Shown: positions 1 to 7,647 of the stretch, one piece after another
How positions within the stretch are numbered: position 1 is the stretch's first letter
Layout: each line of letters starts with the position of its first letter
From: an uncultured SAR86 cluster bacterium
GTDB lineage: Bacteria > Pseudomonadota > Gammaproteobacteria > Magnimaribacterales > AG-339-G14
DNA length: 35,713 bases
Assembly: GCA_902528485.1 (NCBI GenBank)
Contig: CABZTA010000007.1
Span: forward strand, 1-35,713
Direction of reading: 5' to 3'
Program-made: the position numbers and the translations under genes
Notes under the pieces: generated by a model
What the model was told of the DNA's origin: nothing
Database searches by the model: none
The model's input: the letters and a program-made list of their open reading frames with translations, nothing else

Positions 1-362
1 CAAAAAATATTTTTTCTAATTTAAATCCATACAATAGCTTTCTCCCTTATGACGCTATTCAAGGTCTTTTAGATAAGATTTCAGAGCCCTTTAGAGTAAG
101 ATCTGGATCAAAAAATAAAAAGGTTCTCATTACGGTTGAGGGAAATACATCTTTTGAGACTTTACAGATGTTCAAAGGATTGCTCGGTCAAAATTTTTTG
201 ATTAAAAATTCTTTTCTTCATAGATTGGAGGATAAAATGTTTAGCTTTATGGTCACGACTGAATCTAATATCGATGACCTTGTTGAAGTAATGCTTACTG
301 ACAACTTATTAACATTGAGAAGTAAATCATTAGATGAACTAATCTTTCAGAGTACCAATTAA
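1..362 (+). CDS. C-terminal part of an unidentified protein (possibly DUF2066 family)
   Basis: An open frame runs without a stop from base 3 to the TAA at 360-362, so this is the C-terminal ~119 residues of a gene that begins before the window. The visible part contains hydrophilic alternating strands and no obvious catalytic motif. It sits immediately before the CDP-alcohol phosphatidyltransferase (adjacent stop and start) and Hda. In many gammaproteobacteria a DUF2066 protein lies close to hda, so that family is my best guess, but the guess rests on position and not on a motif. The codon use and AT content match the downstream genes, which supports it being real coding sequence in the same operon. 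Confidence 0.6.
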   Translation, partial: KNIFSNLNPYNSFLPYDAIQGLLDKISEPFRVRSGSKNKKVLITVEGNTSFETLQMFKGLLGQNFLIKNSFLHRLEDKMFSFMVTTESNIDDLVEVMLTDNLLTLRSKSLDELIFQSTN

Positions 363-908
363 ATGTTTTCAAACATTCCAAATATCCTCACGGTATTGAG
401 ACTTTTTTCTGTATATCCACTCGTTATTTTCATATTAGAAGAGCAATTTTTTTTGGCTTTAGGAATATTTTTATTAGCGGGAATATCAGATTTTTTAGAT
501 GGTTTTTTAGCTAGGAAATTTTTATGGCAGTCAAGGTTTGGACAAATAGCTGACCCGGTTGCAGACAAAACATTAGTCGTAGCAACAATAATTTCTTTAG
601 GTTCAATAGACCTCATTGAAAACTGGTTTATGTTTATGGTTCTGGGAAGAGACTTATTAATTATTGTGGGAGTAGTATTGGCAAATTACTTAATATCTGA
701 TTATCAAGTTGCTCCAAATTATCTTGGAAAATTGAATACAACATTTTTACTTTTATTGGTTGGTATTATTTTGATTGATGCTGTAGGTTTCTTAGTTGCT
801 GACATAGTCATCAATTGGACATCAATCATTTTCATATTTACAAATATCATAAGCTTAATTGTCTATTTCATTGATCCAGGTTTAAAAATTCTTCGCAATA
901 TTAAGTGA
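363..908 (+). CDS. CDP-alcohol phosphatidyltransferase family membrane protein
   Basis: This 181-residue membrane protein carries the full CDP-alcohol phosphotransferase signature D-x2-D-G-x2-A-R-x8-G-x3-D-x3-D, with D43, D46, G47, A50, R51, G60, D64 and D68. These residues bind the divalent metals and CDP. Hydrophobic segments surround the motif, as expected for an inner-membrane enzyme that moves a phosphatidyl group from CDP-diacylglycerol to an alcohol. The length suits PgsA-like (phosphatidylglycerophosphate synthase) members, but the alcohol acceptor cannot be told from sequence alone; the copy next to hda in gammaproteobacteria is often a second, uncharacterised paralogue. ATG follows the upstream stop directly and the stop overlaps the next start, so it is probably co-transcribed and translationally coupled. 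Confidence 0.88.
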   Translation: MFSNIPNILTVLRLFSVYPLVIFILEEQFFLALGIFLLAGISDFLDGFLARKFLWQSRFGQIADPVADKTLVVATIISLGSIDLIENWFMFMVLGRDLLIIVGVVLANYLISDYQVAPNYLGKLNTTFLLLLVGIILIDAVGFLVADIVINWTSIIFIFTNIISLIVYFIDPGLKILRNIK

Positions 909-1594
909 TGGATCAAAAAACTTTTAAATTCAATTCAGAAATTTATTTATCAAGAGAAAATCTTCAATCTATTGATGCATTTAAGATAAATTTTAAGCTA
1001 CTCGAGAATTTTTTCTCTGAAATAAATAAATTTATATTGCTATACGGAGATGAAAAGTCAGGAAAGAAGTACATTTTGAATTCTTTTATCAATTGCTTTC
1101 ATCGTGATAAAAGGATTTTTTATGCTTCATTAGAAGACGATCATTTTTCTGAAAAAATCTTAGAAGGTATATCTTATTTTGACGTAATAGTGCTTGATAG
1201 GTTAGATCTTGCTCCAACTAATCCCCATTGGGAAATGGGAATTTTTAATCTTTATAATGATTTAAGCAAAGAAGGTAAAAATCAAATTATTTTTTTATCA
1301 GATAAATCCTTAAACTCAATTGATTTTAACTTAAAAGATCTTCAATCAAGAATTTCATCTATTTCTGCTATAAGTTTCGTAGATTTAAACGATGAAGAGA
1401 AAAGAATTCTGATGGAATTAATTTTTAGAAAGCGAGGAATATCTATTGATAACTCTGTATTATCTTATGCATTAGAAAGAAGCTCTAGAAGTCTTGAAAA
1501 TATTATTAATTTAGTTCAGAAAATTGATGAATACTCTCTTTCTAAAAAAAGAAATATCACAGTGCCTTTACTTAAAGAAATCTTAGAGTCGTGA
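908..1594 (+). CDS. hda: Hda-like DnaA regulatory inactivator
   Basis: A 228-residue AAA+ protein of DnaA/Hda type. Hda binds the sliding clamp and stimulates ATP hydrolysis by DnaA after initiation, resetting the initiator. Visible are a P-loop-like GDEKSGKK at about residue 47, a Walker B-like VIVLDRLD near 94, a box with the LQSR arginine near 148, and a C-terminal lid ending in PLLKEILES, close to the end of E. coli Hda. Length is near the 233 residues of E. coli Hda, and there is no DNA-binding domain IV, which separates it from DnaA. The ATG at 908 overlaps the previous TGA; a GTG at 905 would add one residue. Near the N-terminus QKTFKF fits a loose clamp-binding hexapeptide. Confidence 0.85.
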   Translation: MDQKTFKFNSEIYLSRENLQSIDAFKINFKLLENFFSEINKFILLYGDEKSGKKYILNSFINCFHRDKRIFYASLEDDHFSEKILEGISYFDVIVLDRLDLAPTNPHWEMGIFNLYNDLSKEGKNQIIFLSDKSLNSIDFNLKDLQSRISSISAISFVDLNDEEKRILMELIFRKRGISIDNSVLSYALERSSRSLENIINLVQKIDEYSLSKKRNITVPLLKEILES

Positions 1595-2034
1595 GAATTT
1601 TAAATTTTTCCTTATTCTTATTCATCTTTACAGCATGCTCTGAGTCAGATCTCATGATTCATAATCAAAATGGCTTAATGCTGAACGATTTAAAAGAAAA
1701 GAACACGGTGATAAATTTTTGGGCTGATTGGTGTCCACCTTGCATTAAAGAGATACCCGAATTGAATTCTTTATACGAAGAAAATAAAGATGAACTAAAC
1801 GTTTACTTATTTCACTTCGATGAACTTGTTGGAGTTGAACTAGATGAACAATTAGCAAGGTTCAATGCAAAAATACCTTCCTTGCTAACAAGTCCATATA
1901 AAATCTTTGGAATTGATATTCCAGAAACTCTCCCCGTAACTGTAATCATTGATAGAGATTTAAACGTCAAAGAAGTTATGAGAGGTCCACAAACAAAAGA
2001 ATCAATAATCCAAAGATTGGAGCTCATTAATTAA
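1591..2034 (+). CDS. TlpA-like thioredoxin-fold lipoprotein
   Basis: A 147-residue thioredoxin-fold protein with the redox motif WCPPC (C48 and C51) preceded by INFWADW, typical of the TlpA/ResA family that reduces or exchanges disulfides outside the cytoplasm. The N-terminus is a short hydrophobic stretch ending in FTAC, a lipobox-like sequence that would place the lipidated Cys at position 16, so a membrane-anchored periplasmic protein is likely. A cis-Pro is expected in LPVTV near residue 109. The start is GTG at 1591, overlapping the hda stop by four bases (GTGA). Its 3' end runs into the convergent M23 peptidase gene by 33 bases. Partner proteins are not identifiable here. Confidence 0.85.
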   Translation: MRILNFSLFLFIFTACSESDLMIHNQNGLMLNDLKEKNTVINFWADWCPPCIKEIPELNSLYEENKDELNVYLFHFDELVGVELDEQLARFNAKIPSLLTSPYKIFGIDIPETLPVTVIIDRDLNVKEVMRGPQTKESIIQRLELIN

Positions 2035-2817
2035 GCCCTCAGGATCTACTCTCTTTCCCCCAATGAAAACCTCAAAATGTAAATGAGGACCAGTTACTCT
2101 TCCTGAAGAGCCAACAGTTCCCATTAATTGTCCTTTTTCGAGGTACTCTTTCTCCTCAACAAATATTTCATTCAAGTGAGAATATGAAGAAAGAAAACCA
2201 TTTCCATGATCAAGAATTATATTTTTCCCCTTATAAAAAAGATTGCCTTTAAAAATGACTCTTCCATTTAAGGGAGCAATTATTTTAGTACCTTCATTAT
2301 TTGCAATATCAAGTCCCAGATGGCGGTTTCTAGATAAACCATTTATAAATCTGCGTAATCCAAATCTACTCGTAATATAACCAGAAACTGGCTGAATCAT
2401 AGGCCAATCTAGATTTATTTGATCTGAGTTAACTGCATATTTGGAATTTAATATTACTTGTTCTTCTCTTATTCTCTTCCTTGACTCAGGAGATATTTTT
2501 ATAAAATTTTGGTCCTCTATAGTAATTCTTGATTCCCTAAATTTTTTTTCTTGAATAGTAAAAACACTTTTAGAAACATTAATTCTTTGGTTTTTTAGCT
2601 CCAATGGGATTGGGTAAACCAAAGTAAAGGTTTTATTGCTATTTAAACACTGAATACCTTGAAAATTTTCCTGATAATTCTTTGAAATGACTGTTATATG
2701 TCCACCTGGAACAAGATTAGATTCAGGAAAGTCACAGTCACTCTTTAGACTTATTATTTTATTTGAACAGGAAATAACAATTAAAAATATTATCGGAAAT
2801 AATTTTCTAATCATCAT
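2002..2817 (-). CDS. M23 family (LytM/EnvC-like) peptidase lipoprotein
   Basis: A 271-residue protein with an N-terminal hydrophobic segment and lipobox VISC (lipidated Cys17), followed by a linker and a C-terminal M23 domain. The zinc-binding motifs are intact: HxxxD as H166/D170, and GPHLHFEV with H245 and H247; H214 in the SYSHL segment is the usual additional catalytic His. This predicts an active glycyl endopeptidase acting on peptidoglycan cross-links in the periplasm, attached to a membrane by lipid. It differs from EnvC/NlpD activators, which have degenerate sites. The start overlaps the end of xseA by 11 bases, so the two are probably one transcript. The 3' end overlaps the thioredoxin gene tail to tail. 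Confidence 0.88.
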   Translation of the reverse strand: MMIRKLFPIIFLIVISCSNKIISLKSDCDFPESNLVPGGHITVISKNYQENFQGIQCLNSNKTFTLVYPIPLELKNQRINVSKSVFTIQEKKFRESRITIEDQNFIKISPESRKRIREEQVILNSKYAVNSDQINLDWPMIQPVSGYITSRFGLRRFINGLSRNRHLGLDIANNEGTKIIAPLNGRVIFKGNLFYKGKNIILDHGNGFLSSYSHLNEIFVEEKEYLEKGQLMGTVGSSGRVTGPHLHFEVFIGGKRVDPEGLINELQSLDY

Positions 2818-4165
2818 TTATATTAGTTATATCAGCTTCATAGGATATTTTTGCAGAAGTGATAGATATTTTACCTTCCAAAGAAATATCATCTTTTGAT
2901 TTGACCACAACTCCTTTTTTATTCCTGACAATTGAATAACCTCTTTCTAAAACATTAAAAGGACTTAGTTGCTCAATCTGAGAAGAATAAGATGTGATGA
3001 GATTTTGTTTCTCGCTTAGATGCTTTGAATAAAGAGTTTCAATTTTTGATAAATTATCATCTATATTTTCTTTAAATCGAGCCAGCTTAGATCCTGGATT
3101 TAATAAATCTATGGACCTTTTTGAGAAATTTATGGTCTCCCTCATTTTATTGAATCCATTCAAAAAAGAATTATGCAATCTAAGGGCGCTCTCATCTAGC
3201 TTAAGAATATTTTCATTTATTTTATTCCTTGGATTTATGATTCTTTGACTAAGGTTTTTAACTTCTTGATTAAGAAAATTTAAATTATTAAAAAAAACTT
3301 TATTTAAGAATTTTTCAAAATTTTCTAAAGAATTAGAAATTTGAAATATTTCTGAAGAAATAATTTCCGCTGCACCGGATGGAGTTGGTGCCCTTAAGTC
3401 ACAGATAAAATCACATATTGTAAAATCTGTCTCATGACCAATTGCACTTATAGTTGGAATATTTAGTTTAGATATTGCTAAAGCAATTTTTTCTGAATTA
3501 AAAACCCATAAATCCTCAATCGATCCTCCACCTCTGGCAAATACAAGCAAATCATATTTATATTGTGGTTGTATTTCATTTATCAGATTTAAGTTTTTGA
3601 GGATACTTTGTTCAGCTTCCTCTCCTTGAACGAGAGATGAGAATAAATTGACCTCAATACTCGGGGCCCTTCTGTTTAAGACATTCTTAATATCTTGAAG
3701 CACCGCTCCTTTTTCAGATGTAATCAATGCAATCTTTTGAGGATAGCTGGGTATTTCTAATTTGTTGCTTTCATCAAATAATCCTTGATTGCTCAGTCTA
3801 GTTTTAAGTTTTTCATATTCTTCATAAAGCTTTCCAATCCCTTCTTTTTCCAGTGATTCAACTTGAAACTGATAGTTTCCTCTTGCTAAGTACATTGAAG
3901 CGCTGCCTAAAGCAATGAATTCATCTCCTTCCTTAGGGATAAAATTTAATAATGAATTTTTGAATTTAAACATAACGCATTGAATTTGAGATTCTTCATC
4001 TTTAAGAGTGAAATACCAATGCCCAGATGGATAAGATTTAAAATTTGATATCTCTCCTTTTATCCAGATATCTGAAAATGAATTCTCTAAAGTTTTTTTT
4101 GCTGAATTATTTAATTCGCTAACTGTGAAGATGTATCTATTGTCTTTTTGATCATTCCAGTCCAT
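2807..4165 (-). CDS. xseA: Exodeoxyribonuclease VII large subunit
   Basis: A 452-residue protein matching XseA along its length. The N-terminal OB-fold is visible as IWIKGEISNFK and GHWYFTLKD (residues ~34-57), which binds single-stranded DNA. The catalytic core includes the highly conserved GHETDFTICDF followed by DLRAPTPSGAAE near residues 240-270. A helical coiled region follows, then a C-terminal barrel with the family's LERGYSIVR. With XseB, XseA degrades single-stranded DNA from both ends in repair. No xseB lies next to it here. The gene starts 37 bases from the divergent permease gene, and the M23 peptidase follows on the same strand with a short overlap. Confidence 0.95.
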   Translation of the reverse strand: MDWNDQKDNRYIFTVSELNNSAKKTLENSFSDIWIKGEISNFKSYPSGHWYFTLKDEESQIQCVMFKFKNSLLNFIPKEGDEFIALGSASMYLARGNYQFQVESLEKEGIGKLYEEYEKLKTRLSNQGLFDESNKLEIPSYPQKIALITSEKGAVLQDIKNVLNRRAPSIEVNLFSSLVQGEEAEQSILKNLNLINEIQPQYKYDLLVFARGGGSIEDLWVFNSEKIALAISKLNIPTISAIGHETDFTICDFICDLRAPTPSGAAEIISSEIFQISNSLENFEKFLNKVFFNNLNFLNQEVKNLSQRIINPRNKINENILKLDESALRLHNSFLNGFNKMRETINFSKRSIDLLNPGSKLARFKENIDDNLSKIETLYSKHLSEKQNLITSYSSQIEQLSPFNVLERGYSIVRNKKGVVVKSKDDISLEGKISITSAKISYEADITNINDD

Positions 4166-4202
4166 TAGTGCAGTATAGCTAATCTTGAATAAATGCTTAA
4201 AG

Positions 4203-5097
4203 ATGAGTGTTCGAAATAAATATCCCTTTTACCTTTCCACTGTAATCGGTGCGATATTAATTGGATTAGCTCCAATACTCATGCGTTACAGTGAAGTTTC
4301 TCCATCGATGACAGGGTTTTATCGTTTCTTTTTCGCTTTCTTAATTTTGGTGCTTTACGGAGCTATTCAAGGCAAGAAATTTTTTTGCAAATACAAATCT
4401 ATTTATTCTTGCGTTGCCTGGAATATTTTTTGGTGCAGACATTGCACTGTGGCATACGGCGATCATGATTACTCCTGTAACTAATGCGGCTTTGTTAGTT
4501 AACACTGCGCCAATATACGTCGGAATCATATCCTTTTTATTTTTTAAGGAAAGAATTAGTAAATTGTTTCTAGTCTCTTTAATTCTTTCATTTATAGGTG
4601 TTAGCTTAATTATTCTTAACCTTCAAAATTTTGATGTTTTTTTAGGCAAATACCTAAGGGGTGATTTACTTTCTTTGCTGGCTGGAATTTTTTATGCAGG
4701 ATATTTGGTATCTGTGAGAAGACTATCCAGTAATTTAGATACATTTCAGCTCATGCTTTACTCAGCTTTATTTGGGTGCATTCCTCTTTTAGCTCTTGGT
4801 TTTTTTGAGACAGGTATAAAGTTCCCAATTTCTCTTCAGGGGGCAGGGAATCTTTTATTACAGTCCACGCTGGTTCAAATCATTGGACAAGGATTAGTAA
4901 TTTATGGCTTATCTCAGATAAGCGCGCAATTCACATCTCTTATTTTGCTTTTACAAGTTTTAACGGCAGCAATATTGAGTATGTTTCTCTTTAATGAACT
5001 ACTCTTATTTCAACAGATCTTAGGTGGTATTATTTTGATTATAGGAATTTATATTGCAGGATTAAACGAGAGAAAGAGTAATCATGACAAAAAATGA
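4203..5097 (+). pseudogene. EamA/DMT-family permease, frameshifted in a T7 tract
   Basis: Two frames together encode one EamA (drug/metabolite transporter) permease. The first runs from ATG 4203 through TGFYRFFFAFLIL, then leaves the family pattern after codon ~59. The second frame picks up FFANTNLFILALPGIFF and continues through ten-helix EamA sequence to the stop at 5097. The break lies at the run of seven Ts at 4380-4386; with six Ts the two parts join into 297 residues, a normal EamA length, with the conserved ALWHTAIM helix start intact. So one surplus base explains everything. It may be a sequencing or assembly error, a true inactivating mutation, or slippage. The stop overlaps the AtuA-like start by 14 bases. 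The TTG at 4185 is an alternative, less likely start. Substrate unknown. Confidence 0.85.
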
Positions 5098-6850
5098 AGT
5101 AATAAAAATTGCAAATTGTAGCGGTTTCTATGGAGATAAACTCTCTGCTGCTAAAGATATGGTTGATGGAGGTCCGATAGATGTTCTAACTGGAGACTAC
5201 TTGGCTGAATTAACTATGACCATACTTTATAACCAAAAGCTTAAGAGGGGTGAAGATCATGGTTATGTAGGAACCTTTTTAAAACAATTTAAGGATGTAG
5301 CTGAAAAATGTCACCAAGAAGGAATTAAAATTGTTACCAATGCAGGGGGATTAAATCCAAAAGGCATGGCTTCAATGATTGAAGACATCGTTTCAGAACT
5401 CAACTTAGAGTTAAAAGTAGCTTATATCGATGGTGATGACCTTATGCCTGAATTATCAAAGTTAAGCGAATCAGGTGAGGAAATAAAAAATATTGATACG
5501 AATGTATCTCTTTTTGATTATGATAAAAAAGCTGTAACCGCAAATGCTTACTTTGGTGCTTGGGGTATTAAAGAAGCGCTAGACTCAGGTGCAGATGTAG
5601 TTATTTGTCCAAGAGTCACAGATGCTGCGGTAGTAATTGGTCCTGCTGCGTGGAAGTTCAATTGGCAAAGAAATGATTACGATAAATTAGCTGGTGCTCT
5701 TGCAGCTGGCCACCTTATTGAATGTGGGGCTCAAGTTACCGGAGGTAATTATTCATTCTTTAAAGAAGTGCCATCATTCAGTAACGTCGGTTACCCTATT
5801 GCAGAAATAGAAGAGGATGGAAATTTTACAATTACTAAACATCCTAATACCGGAGGATTGGTTTCTGTTGGTACTGTAACGGCCCAACTGCTATATGAAA
5901 TAAGCAGCCCCGCTTATGTTAATCCTGATGTGATTGCCAATTTTGATACTCTAAAAATCGAGCAAGAGTCCAATGATAGAGTCTACGTCAGTGGTTGCAA
6001 AGGAAGTAGTCCTCCAAACAAACATAAGGTTTGCATTAATTTAGCCGGAGGTTTCAGAAACGGAATAGAACTATTGTTAACGGGTTTAGACATAGAAGAT
6101 AAAGCAGACTTAATTACTGATTCAATTTTTGAAAACGTAGGCGGAAGAGAACAATTTGATAAGGTAGATGTTCAACTCCACAGAACCGATAAAATTAACC
6201 CAAACAGCAATGAGGAGGCGCAAGCATTCCTGAGAATTGATGTTATGTCTAAGGACGTAGATAAAGTTGGCAGACTATTCAATGCAAAAATTGTAGAGCT
6301 AGCTTTAGCTAATTTTCCTGGTTGGACAGGAAGAAGCGGAGTAGTACCTAGCGGACCTTTCATAGAATATTGGCCTGCTTTAGTCGATAGTAAATTTGTT
6401 AAGGAACAAGTCCATTTTCAAAAAGAGACGAAAGAAGTGGTTCCAACGAGTCAGCTTGATTACGAAGAGATTCTCTATCAAAAAGAACCTTATTCTAATC
6501 CAGAAGTTGATAAAACAATTCTGGAAGAAGTCCCATTTGGCAATCTTTACGGAACACGTTCAGGTGACAAAGGTGGATGTGCGAATGTTGGAGTTTGGGC
6601 AAAAAATAAAGACAGTTATGCTTTCCTCTATGATTTTTTAACTGTAGAAAAATTTAAGGAATTATTACCTGATCTAGGTAATTTTGAAATTGAAAGGTAT
6701 GAATTACCAAATATTCTGTCACTTAATTTTTATGTTCGTGGAATTCTTCAAGATGGAGTTTCTTCTTCGACTAGAATGGATCCTCAAGCTAAATCACTCG
6801 GGGAATATTTAAGGGCAAAAATTATTCAAGTACCCAAACAACTTTTATAG
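5084..6850 (+). CDS. AtuA-like (DUF1446) acyclic terpene utilisation family protein
   Basis: A 588-residue protein with the two parts typical of longer AtuA-family members: an N-terminal DUF1446 domain (about 1-450) with TGDYLAE at 36-42 and NAGGLNP at 86-92, and a C-terminal ferredoxin-fold-like domain from about residue 486 with YGTRSGDKGG. AtuA is required for citronellol/geraniol growth in Pseudomonas, but its reaction is not established, so no activity is assigned. The start overlaps the permease by 14 bases; a crotonase-fold gene follows after 8 bases, and a biotin-dependent carboxylase pair lies just beyond on the other strand. This context matches acyl-CoA carboxylation pathways for branched substrates. 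Confidence 0.88.
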   Translation: MTKNEVIKIANCSGFYGDKLSAAKDMVDGGPIDVLTGDYLAELTMTILYNQKLKRGEDHGYVGTFLKQFKDVAEKCHQEGIKIVTNAGGLNPKGMASMIEDIVSELNLELKVAYIDGDDLMPELSKLSESGEEIKNIDTNVSLFDYDKKAVTANAYFGAWGIKEALDSGADVVICPRVTDAAVVIGPAAWKFNWQRNDYDKLAGALAAGHLIECGAQVTGGNYSFFKEVPSFSNVGYPIAEIEEDGNFTITKHPNTGGLVSVGTVTAQLLYEISSPAYVNPDVIANFDTLKIEQESNDRVYVSGCKGSSPPNKHKVCINLAGGFRNGIELLLTGLDIEDKADLITDSIFENVGGREQFDKVDVQLHRTDKINPNSNEEAQAFLRIDVMSKDVDKVGRLFNAKIVELALANFPGWTGRSGVVPSGPFIEYWPALVDSKFVKEQVHFQKETKEVVPTSQLDYEEILYQKEPYSNPEVDKTILEEVPFGNLYGTRSGDKGGCANVGVWAKNKDSYAFLYDFLTVEKFKELLPDLGNFEIERYELPNILSLNFYVRGILQDGVSSSTRMDPQAKSLGEYLRAKIIQVPKQLL

Positions 6851-6858
6851 GAAAAAAT

Positions 6859-7647
6859 ATGACTGATAAATTATCTTTAGAGGGCTTAAATTTTCAAGCA
6901 ACAAAGTTAAACATTGCCAATAATGTTTTAACCCTTACCCTAAATAGACCAGAGAAAAAGAACGCTTTAAACAACGTCATGATGAATGAAATTAATTTTG
7001 CTCTGGCTTACGCTAAACAAGAAAGAAGTATCAGAGTAGTTATCATCGCTGCCGAAGGCGACGTTTTTTGTGCTGGAGCAGATTTAAATAGAAAACAAGA
7101 AGAATCAAATGTTCCGAGAATAGAAGGCTCTGATGACATAAGTATGTCCATAAGGCATTTATATAAACCCGTAATTTGTAAAATTCAGGGTTCTGTCCAT
7201 GCTGGTGCATTATTGATGGTTACGAATTGCACTCATGCCATTGCAGTGGAAAATGCAAAATTTTCAGCACCAGAAATACTCAGAGGAGTTTGGCCGCATA
7301 TGGTAATGGCAGGCTTATTTAGAGTAATGCCTAAAAGAGCTGGATTAGATTTCTGCATGAGAGGCGAAGCGATTGATGCAAAAAAAGCAGAGGAGTGGGG
7401 TTTGATAAATGAATCTGTGCCTAACGACCAGTTAAATGAAAAGGTCGATAGCCTTGCAAGTGACCTTGCTAACCTTGCTCCGGGCACCATGCAGTTTGGA
7501 TTGGAAGCCTATGTTAATCAGGATGGAATGAATTTTGATGAAGCTTTACCTTATTTAGGTAAAAAAAGTGCGGAAACCTTTGCTGGTCCAGATGCTCAAG
7601 AGGGCATTTCAGCTTTTTTGGAAAAAAGAGAACCAAAGTGGGATTAA
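6859..7647 (+). CDS. Enoyl-CoA hydratase/isomerase family protein (atypical active site)
   Basis: A 262-residue crotonase-fold protein. It has LNRPEKKNALN near the N-terminus, the CoA/oxyanion segment FCAGADL (residues 70-76) and the NAKFSAPEI block (132-140). Aligning by the fixed spacing from C124 to PEI, E139 corresponds to rat hydratase Glu164 and G116 to Gly141, but the position of Glu144 is Leu119. The usual PGxGGTQRL segment is replaced by PHMVMAGLF. A normal two-glutamate hydratase mechanism is therefore doubtful; an isomerase, lyase or unusual hydratase is possible. By position it occupies the AtuE/LiuC slot (hydration of the carboxylated enoyl-CoA). Its TAA shares the palindrome TTAA with the stop of the convergent carboxylase gene. 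Confidence 0.85.
   Translation: MTDKLSLEGLNFQATKLNIANNVLTLTLNRPEKKNALNNVMMNEINFALAYAKQERSIRVVIIAAEGDVFCAGADLNRKQEESNVPRIEGSDDISMSIRHLYKPVICKIQGSVHAGALLMVTNCTHAIAVENAKFSAPEILRGVWPHMVMAGLFRVMPKRAGLDFCMRGEAIDAKKAEEWGLINESVPNDQLNEKVDSLASDLANLAPGTMQFGLEAYVNQDGMNFDEALPYLGKKSAETFAGPDAQEGISAFLEKREPKWD

Noticed and set aside
4414-5097. TTG at 4414 as the true start of a short EamA gene
   Set aside because: It would remove the first two to three helices, while the matching first part lies just upstream in another frame and joins at the T7 run. A frameshift explains the data better.
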